From: CAZYMF01 sp964648215
GTDB taxonomy: Bacteria > Desulfobacterota > Binatia > HRBIN30 > JACQVA1
Direction: 5' to 3'
DNA length: 11,603 nt
NCBI GenBank assembly: GCA_964648215.1
Contig: CAZYMF010000163.1
Coordinates: 1 to 11,603, forward strand
In this document: piece by piece, positions 7,587 to 11,603 of the stretch
Numbering within the stretch: the first letter of the stretch is position 1
Layout: the number at the start of each line of letters is the position of its first letter
Notes under the pieces: generated by a model
The model's input: the letters and a program-made list of their open reading frames with translations, nothing else
Database searches by the model: none
Told to the model about the DNA's origin: nothing
Made by a program: the position numbers and the translations under genes

Positions 7587-8231
7587 TCAGGTCCGACTCC
7601 GGGCCGGTGCCGCGCCATCGAGGCGCGAGAGGAGGCAGCGGGTCAGGATGTCCAGCTTCTCTCTCACTTGACGCATCAGGTCGTCGTAGCTGAGCTCCTC
7701 GAGCATCACGTACCGGCTGAACAGGTACATGACCACGGCGTAGCCGACCTCCAGAAACGCCTCCACGTCGACGTCGTCGCGGATGACCCGTTCCTCCTGG
7801 AGTCGCGAGAGATAGCCGCCCAGTCCACGGGCGATCTCTCGGTCCATGTCCTGCATCTTTGCGAAGATGAACGCGCCTTCCCTGGTGGACCGGTAGCCGA
7901 TCGACAGCACCTCGCGGAGCAGCGCCTTGTCCATCTCCCTGGCGGGGCTGAGGTGGTAGTCCAGGAAACGAGCGATCAGGTCAGTGAGATCGCCGGCTTG
8001 GTCGGTCTCGAAGGCGTACGGTTCCCTCAGGAAGGCGCGGTAGAAGAGCGAGACCAGGATCTCGGCCTTGGATGAGAAGTAGTTGAAGATCGTCCCCTCG
8101 GCGATTCCCGCGAGGTCGGCGATCCCGGAAGTGGTGGCGCCCGCATACCCCTTGCGGCGGAACATCTCTGCGGCGACCGCGAGGATCCTGGCGCGGGTCT
8201 CCGTCTTCTTCTTTTCCCGCAGATCCTTCAT
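7587..8231 (-). CDS. TetR/AcrR-family transcriptional regulator
   Basis: A 214-aa protein with the classic TetR N-terminal helix-turn-helix at about residues 12-58: TRARILAVAAEMFRRKGYAG, then TTSGIADLAGIAEGTIFNYF and SSKAEIL. The remaining helices form the divergent ligand-binding and dimerisation domain, which points to no specific ligand. ATG 8231 is the only suitable start in frame, although no Shine-Dalgarno sequence precedes it. Two upstream out-of-frame ATGs are present; the one at 8248 opens a six-codon frame whose TGA overlaps the tetR ATG. The gene heads an operon with two ATC-hydrolase-family genes. Two palindromes in its own promoter region suggest autoregulation. The likely logic is derepression of the pair by a small molecule related to their substrate. 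Confidence 0.93.
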   Translation of the reverse strand: MKDLREKKKTETRARILAVAAEMFRRKGYAGATTSGIADLAGIAEGTIFNYFSSKAEILVSLFYRAFLREPYAFETDQAGDLTDLIARFLDYHLSPAREMDKALLREVLSIGYRSTREGAFIFAKMQDMDREIARGLGGYLSRLQEERVIRDDVDVEAFLEVGYAVVMYLFSRYVMLEELSYDDLMRQVREKLDILTRCLLSRLDGAAPARSRT

Positions 8232-8252
8232 CGAGGGCCATTGTCCATTGGG

Positions 8253-8264
8253 TGAGCACGCTCA
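8253..8264. promoter_or_regulatory. putative TetR operator, leader-proximal site
   Basis: TGAGCACGCTCA is an inverted repeat with 5-bp arms (TGAGC and GCTCA) around two bases. It shares the TGAG-N4-CTCA frame with the perfect palindrome 16 bp away (centre to centre) and lies in the tetR leader. Binding by the adjacent TetR is inferred. Confidence 0.55.
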
Positions 8265-8267
8265 ACT

Positions 8268-8281
8268 ATGAGTATACTCAT
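8268..8281. promoter_or_regulatory. putative TetR operator, promoter-overlapping perfect palindrome
   Basis: ATGAGTATACTCAT is a perfect 14-bp palindrome directly downstream of the candidate -10 element. If transcription starts about 6-8 bases beyond the -10, the start falls near the palindrome centre. A bound TetR dimer would then block RNA polymerase. This AT-rich palindrome stands out in GC-rich DNA. Confidence 0.7.
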
Positions 8282-8282
8282 C

Positions 8283-8309
8283 TTTATGCCGATCCGACTC
8301 CGCTGTCAA
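8283..8309 (-). promoter_or_regulatory. candidate sigma70-type promoter of the tetR operon
   Basis: On the minus strand there is a perfect -35 TTGACA (8304-8309). After 15 bases comes CATAAA (8283-8288), which matches four of six -10 consensus positions. The 15-bp spacer is short; a 17-bp spacer would give the weaker TAAAGA. The elements lie between the end of the serine hydrolase gene (8332) and the palindromes. Confidence 0.5.
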
Positions 8310-8331
8310 CCGTCGGCGCGCCGCTCTCGCG

Positions 8332-9726
8332 TCAGCCCAGGATGCGGATCAGAGCGGCCGCCAGCTCCGCCGTGCCGTCGTTGCCGTCGTCGGGGAAGGA
8401 CAGGCCGAGGCGGACGACCACCAGCTTGGCCGACGGGACGACGAGCACCCACTGCCCGCTGTGGCCGCGGGCGGCGTAGGCGTCGGTGGGCAGGCCCGGC
8501 CACGGGCGCCGCGACCGATCGCCCGGCGCGCCCGCGTTCAGCCACCAGAGTGCGCCGTAAGAGCCGTCGGGTGCCGCCGGCGTCGGCGTGGTTACGTAGC
8601 GCACCCAGCCGGCGGGCAGGATGCGCCGCCCGTCCCACATCCCGTCCCGGCGGTGCAGCTCGCCGAAGCGCGCCCAGTCACGCGCGGTCATGAACGCAAA
8701 GGAGGAGCCGATCGGCGTGCCCGACGCATCGGGCTCGAAGAAGGCGCTGGTCATTCCGGCCGGATCGAACAGACGCTCGTCGGCGTAGCGCACCAGGCTC
8801 GCCAGATCGCCGCCGAAGGAGTCACGCAGCAGGCGCGCGATGATGTTCGCGGTTCCGCTCGAGTAGGACCAGCGCGTATCGGGCGGAACCTCGAGTGGGC
8901 TGCGCGCGGCGAAGGCCCCCGTGTCGGGGGCGGTGAAGAGCATGCGCGAAACGTCGTTGATCGCGCCGTAGTGCTCGTCGAAGGCGAGCCCGCTCGACAT
9001 GCGCAGGAGCTGGTCGAGGGTGATCGCGTGGCGTGGATCGTCGGGCGACGACCACTCGGGCACCGGCGCCGGCGCGTGAAGCGAGAGACGCCCGTCGGCG
9101 ACGGCGATGCCGACGAGCGAGGCCAGCACGCTCTTGGCCATCGACCACGACAGCATCGGCGTCGCCGGGCCGTAGCCCGGCGCGTAGCGCTCGGCGACCA
9201 GGCGGCCGTCGTGGACGACGACGACCGCCTTGGTCTGGCGAATGCGGCCCGCCTGCGGCGGGTCCGGCTCGCGAAACGCCTTGTCGATGGCGGCGCTGAC
9301 CTCCGGGGCCGCGGCCGCCGCCGGCCCCGCGCCGCCGTCGGGCCACGGGACGGCAGGATCGAGAGCGCGCCGGGGCACCGCAACTCCGTCCGGGAGGGCG
9401 AGGTCCTCCCGCTTCACCCCGGCCAGCAGGGTGCAACCGAGGCCGCGACGGTAGACGGCGCGAGCGCGGACGAGACCGAGGGCGCTGGCCTCGACGCCGC
9501 CCGCGGACGGCGAGAGATCCAGCATCGGTCCGAGCGGCTCGATCTCGTGCGCAACGTAGTCGCGAAAGACGGCCGTCGGGTCCTGGCCGGAGTCGAGCGC
9601 GAGCGAGCACGTGACCTTGGCGGCATACCCTGTGCCCACGCGCAGCGCCACCGACAGGGTGCGCACCCCGACGGCCAGCGCTCCCGCCAGGCCGATCACG
9701 ATCGCCAGCGTAATGAGCCGCCGCAT
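8332..9726 (-). CDS. serine hydrolase of the beta-lactamase / penicillin-binding-protein-like family, membrane-anchored
   Basis: A 464-aa class C beta-lactamase-type serine hydrolase. An N-terminal hydrophobic segment (about 4-28, LITLAIVIGLAGALAVG) should act as an uncleaved membrane anchor or signal peptide. It places the enzyme in the periplasm. The nucleophile motif is WSMAKS (S195, K198), the second motif is YSSGTAN (Y288), and the third is GHSG (H422). C40 and C98 in the N-terminal region (AAKVTC and RGLGCTL) are spaced as in homologues and may form a disulphide. An Ala/Pro-rich linker (about 124-142) joins the N-terminal region to the catalytic domain. Such enzymes include esterases and peptidases as well as beta-lactamases, so the substrate is open. 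ATG 9726 is preceded by GAGGAAA at a long spacing. It ends 23 bp before the tetR promoter, on the same strand, and looks independently transcribed. Confidence 0.92.
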   Translation of the reverse strand: MRRLITLAIVIGLAGALAVGVRTLSVALRVGTGYAAKVTCSLALDSGQDPTAVFRDYVAHEIEPLGPMLDLSPSAGGVEASALGLVRARAVYRRGLGCTLLAGVKREDLALPDGVAVPRRALDPAVPWPDGGAGPAAAAAPEVSAAIDKAFREPDPPQAGRIRQTKAVVVVHDGRLVAERYAPGYGPATPMLSWSMAKSVLASLVGIAVADGRLSLHAPAPVPEWSSPDDPRHAITLDQLLRMSSGLAFDEHYGAINDVSRMLFTAPDTGAFAARSPLEVPPDTRWSYSSGTANIIARLLRDSFGGDLASLVRYADERLFDPAGMTSAFFEPDASGTPIGSSFAFMTARDWARFGELHRRDGMWDGRRILPAGWVRYVTTPTPAAPDGSYGALWWLNAGAPGDRSRRPWPGLPTDAYAARGHSGQWVLVVPSAKLVVVRLGLSFPDDGNDGTAELAAALIRILG

Positions 9727-10068
9727 CGGTTTACGCGTTTCCTCGCCAGCGCGAACACACGGTCATCGCGTCCAAACACGCTCGGCGAGAAGATCGACTC
9801 TCTCACCCCGACGAAAGCCTACAAACCTGAGCTGGCGCATGGAGCACCCCCGCAACCTGACGGCACAGGTACAGCCCGAGCGCGGCGCCGTCAATGCCCG
9901 GAGACACGCCGAAGGTTCTTGGGTTGTTACGTTGTTGGTTGTTGGTCTGAACGCAACAGCCTAACAACCTAGCAACAAACAACCTGTCCGGCAGCACCGA
10001 CCTGTGGGGAAGGTACAGCCCCCCGGCGCGAGCTTGCCCGCGGGCGCCGCCTCGCGCATTGTGGAACC
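9727..10068. other. divergent intergenic region
   Basis: 342 bp between two outward-facing genes should hold both their promoters. I see no convincing -35/-10 pair on either strand. It contains the GTTGTT-rich inverted repeat at 9922-9984 and an 11-bp direct repeat AGGTACAGCCC (9867-9877 and 10011-10021) flanking it. Frames open across this stretch have low-complexity, shadow-like composition, and I do not call a gene. Confidence 0.5.
9922..9984. repeat. imperfect GTTGTT-rich inverted repeat
   Basis: The left arm (9922-9945) begins GGTTGTTACGTTGTTGG. The right arm (about 9960-9984) ends AGCAACAAACAACC. The reverse complement of the right arm begins GGTTGTTTGTTGCTAGG, aligning to the left arm with a few mismatches and one-base shifts. 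About 14 bases lie between the arms. Each arm is itself built from GTTGTT-like units. Its low-GC, T/G-versus-A/C composition contrasts sharply with its surroundings. It may be a REP/MITE-like interspersed element or a large hairpin. Confidence 0.65.
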
Positions 10069-10392
10069 ATGGCGGCCCGGAAGAAGCGGGAGCGCACCGC
10101 TCGTCGGCGGCGGGATCGGCTCCACGAGAAGCTCGCGCGCGATCTCGAGCGGCTGGCGCGCCTCGAGCCCGGCGGCTCCCCCGAGCGACCACTCGCGGTG
10201 GTCTCGCCGGCGGTCGTCGACGTGCTCGCCGTGGCCAAGCCCTGCCCGTTGTGCGGCGGCACCCTCCGGCTCGAAGATCACACCGCGCGCGAGGTCGACG
10301 GCGTGCGGCTGCGCGTCGCCGCCGTGGTGTGCACATCGTGTCGCGCCGGACGCGAGCTCTACTTCCGACTCGACGAACCCGCCCTCCACTGA
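10069..10392 (+). CDS. small zinc-ribbon protein, function unknown
   Basis: A 107-aa protein. The N-terminal third is highly basic and helical (AARKKRERTARRRRDRLHEK), suggesting nucleic-acid or ribosome contact. The C-terminal half holds a four-cysteine zinc ribbon: CPLCGG (C59, C62) and CTSC (C88, C91), 25 residues apart. It closes with RAGRELYFRLDEP. Zinc binding is strongly suggested by the two CxxC knuckles; the cellular role is not known. The ATG at 10069 is the first in frame that gives a sensible N-terminus, and only GTGGAA precedes it as a weak ribosome site. The HprK-like gene begins about 84 bp downstream on the same strand, so they may share a transcript. Confidence 0.75.
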   Translation: MAARKKRERTARRRRDRLHEKLARDLERLARLEPGGSPERPLAVVSPAVVDVLAVAKPCPLCGGTLRLEDHTAREVDGVRLRVAAVVCTSCRAGRELYFRLDEPALH

Positions 10393-10475
10393 CGGGCCCA
10401 CGCGTGACGGCGGCCGTGCCAAAAAGGTCACGTGCGCTTCACGCACCGATCCGGCCATGCCATCATGCGCCCTTC

Positions 10476-11603
10476 ATGGACCGGCCCGGGAACGAAATGC
10501 GCACGATGCTCTGCACGCCGATACGCGACGTGACGGGCCGCGACCGGCTTCGTTCCGCGTACCGCTACGAGCCGGCCGTCGTCGACGTGGAAGCGGACGA
10601 TCCCGACGCCGCCCGCTGGCTGGCAGAGTTCTTGGCACCGTGGTTCGACGTCGGCGCGGCGGGCGGCGCCGACGCCACCGTGCGCCTGATCACCTCCGCG
10701 GCCGCCTTCACCGAGCTCGACCGGCGACGGGCCGCGGCCGCCACCGCTCCGATCCCCTGCTTCTCCCTCGACAGCCAGCTCGTGTCGCTGCCCGGTTGGG
10801 AAGAGGAAGACGGCACCACCGTGATCGCGGACTCCGAGCGCTGCTTCTATCGACTACGCGGCCACCACGTGGAAATCGTGACCCGGCCGGGAACCCTGCG
10901 CGTGCGGGTCAGCCTCATGCGCGTGGTGCGCGAGATCGCCGCCGCCCGCGTGCTGGCGCAGGCGAGTGTCCTCGATCTCCACGCCGCGGCCTTTGCGGTG
11001 CCGGAGGGGGCCGTGTTGCTCGTCGGGCCGAAGCGGGCCGGCAAGACAACGCTCCTCGCCCACGTCCTCACCTCGGGTCGGGCCAGCCTGATCGCCAACG
11101 ACCGCGTCTTCGTCGACACCCGCCATCCGCAAGCTGCCATCGGCATGCCCACCCTCGTCTCCGTCCAGGAGCACACGCTGAAGCTGTTTCCGGCGTTGCG
11201 GCGCCACCCGCAGGAACGGCGGGCTCTGCTGCACGTCGACGAGCCGGCGTCGCGCGCCGCCCGCCCCCGCGAGAACGCCGGCCCGCGCGTCTTCGCCCTG
11301 TCACCGCCGCAGCTCGCCCACCGTCTCGGCGCCCCGACCCGGCGCGGCGCGCCCATCGCGGCGATCGTTTTCCCGGAGGTCTCGCCCGACGTCGCCACCT
11401 GGTCCCTCGAACGCATTTCGGCCGCGGAGGGAGCGTCCCGGCTGCGCCAGTGCGTCTACGGCGCACGCCTAGCCGAACGTTCGCAGACGATCTTCGCGCA
11501 GGCAGTCGGCAAGCAGGACCGCCGGGTCAACGAGCCGGGGGCGCTGGCGGACCGGCTCGCCGCTCAGTTGCCGCTCCTTCGTTGTCGTTTGGGACCCGAT
11601 GCC
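10476..11603 (+). CDS. HprK-like P-loop kinase, 3' end cut by the window
   Basis: An open frame of 376 codons continues past the right edge. The N-terminal part (about 1-150) is a divergent alpha/beta region. Then comes a nucleotide-binding core: LDLHAAAFAVPEGAVLLVGP leading into Walker A GPKRAGKT (184-191) and a Walker-B-like SLIANDRVFVD (N208, D209). This arrangement resembles HPr kinase/phosphorylase (HprK) C-terminal domains. Standalone HprK-like proteins with a divergent N-terminus are often found with PqqD-like and asparagine-synthetase-like genes in lasso-peptide-type RiPP clusters; that context cannot be checked here. Three in-frame ATGs compete (10476, 10497, 10506), and none has a clear Shine-Dalgarno sequence. 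I took the first. The phosphoryl acceptor is unknown. Confidence 0.75.
   Translation, partial: MDRPGNEMRTMLCTPIRDVTGRDRLRSAYRYEPAVVDVEADDPDAARWLAEFLAPWFDVGAAGGADATVRLITSAAAFTELDRRRAAAATAPIPCFSLDSQLVSLPGWEEEDGTTVIADSERCFYRLRGHHVEIVTRPGTLRVRVSLMRVVREIAAARVLAQASVLDLHAAAFAVPEGAVLLVGPKRAGKTTLLAHVLTSGRASLIANDRVFVDTRHPQAAIGMPTLVSVQEHTLKLFPALRRHPQERRALLHVDEPASRAARPRENAGPRVFALSPPQLAHRLGAPTRRGAPIAAIVFPEVSPDVATWSLERISAAEGASRLRQCVYGARLAERSQTIFAQAVGKQDRRVNEPGALADRLAAQLPLLRCRLGPDA

Noticed and set aside
7574..7618. Earlier ATG (7618) for the first ATC-hydrolase-like gene
   Set aside because: It would overlap the tetR coding end by 32 bp and adds a non-family-like N-terminus; ATG 7573 fits operon spacing better.
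8461..9972. Plus-strand 503-codon frame opposite the serine hydrolase
   Set aside because: It is antisense to a gene with intact SxxK, Y and HSG motifs, and its translation is Arg/Ala-rich without motifs.
9867..10021. Direct repeat AGGTACAGCCC as possible target-site duplication of a mobile element
   Set aside because: The copies are about 144 bp apart and not immediately adjacent to the inverted-repeat ends, and no transposase or element ends are seen; chance is plausible.
10432..10446. Small hairpin GTGCG-CTTCA-CGCAC before the HprK-like gene
   Set aside because: A 5-bp stem without a T-run is expected by chance in GC-rich DNA and is not convincing as a terminator or operator.
10847..11466. 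Minus-strand frames opposite the HprK-like gene
   Set aside because: The plus strand carries a continuous frame with a proper Walker A motif; the minus frames are Arg-rich shadows.

Overview
The window looks like a chromosomal segment from a high-GC, Gram-negative-type environmental bacterium. GC is high throughout, and third codon positions are strongly GC-biased. The mix of genes (a ChvB-like GH94 enzyme, DUF1003, paired ATC-hydrolase-family proteins, a CPxC zinc ribbon and an HprK-like kinase) would fit a deltaproteobacterial or Binatota-like lineage, but this placement is an inference. No rRNA, tRNA, CRISPR array or intact mobile element was seen.

Left block (1-3754, minus strand): a DUF1003 membrane protein, then an unrecognised 90-aa ORF, then a large GH94 gene that leaves the window just after its catalytic DWND motif. 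The GH94 protein matches the C-terminal half of cyclic beta-1,2-glucan synthases (NdvB/ChvB), but no GT84 synthase half lies upstream. It may therefore be a free-standing beta-1,2-glucan phosphorylase. Its best start is a TTG that overlaps the stop of the 90-aa ORF.

Middle block (3913-6040, plus strand): a doubtful small basic ORF, a short-chain dehydrogenase remnant that has lost its cofactor motif and catalytic YxxxK segment, and an intact NAD(P)-dependent aldehyde dehydrogenase with all key residues.

Regulated operon (6129-8309, minus strand): a TetR regulator followed by two tandem, diverged members of the L-2-amino-thiazoline-4-carboxylic acid hydrolase (ATC hydrolase) family. Just upstream are a TTGACA-type promoter and two TGAG-N4-CTCA palindromes spaced 16 bp centre to centre. 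One palindrome probably covers the transcription start. This suggests a self-regulated, inducible module. The paired ATC-hydrolase proteins of unknown substrate are the best candidate here for an undescribed system.

Right block: a membrane-anchored serine beta-lactamase-family hydrolase (8332-9726, minus strand), a 342-bp divergent intergenic region with a GTTGTT-rich imperfect inverted repeat, a small zinc-ribbon protein (10069-10392, plus strand), and an HprK-like P-loop kinase that runs off the right edge. That kinase type often sits in RiPP (lasso-peptide-like) clusters, so the sequence beyond the window is worth seeing.
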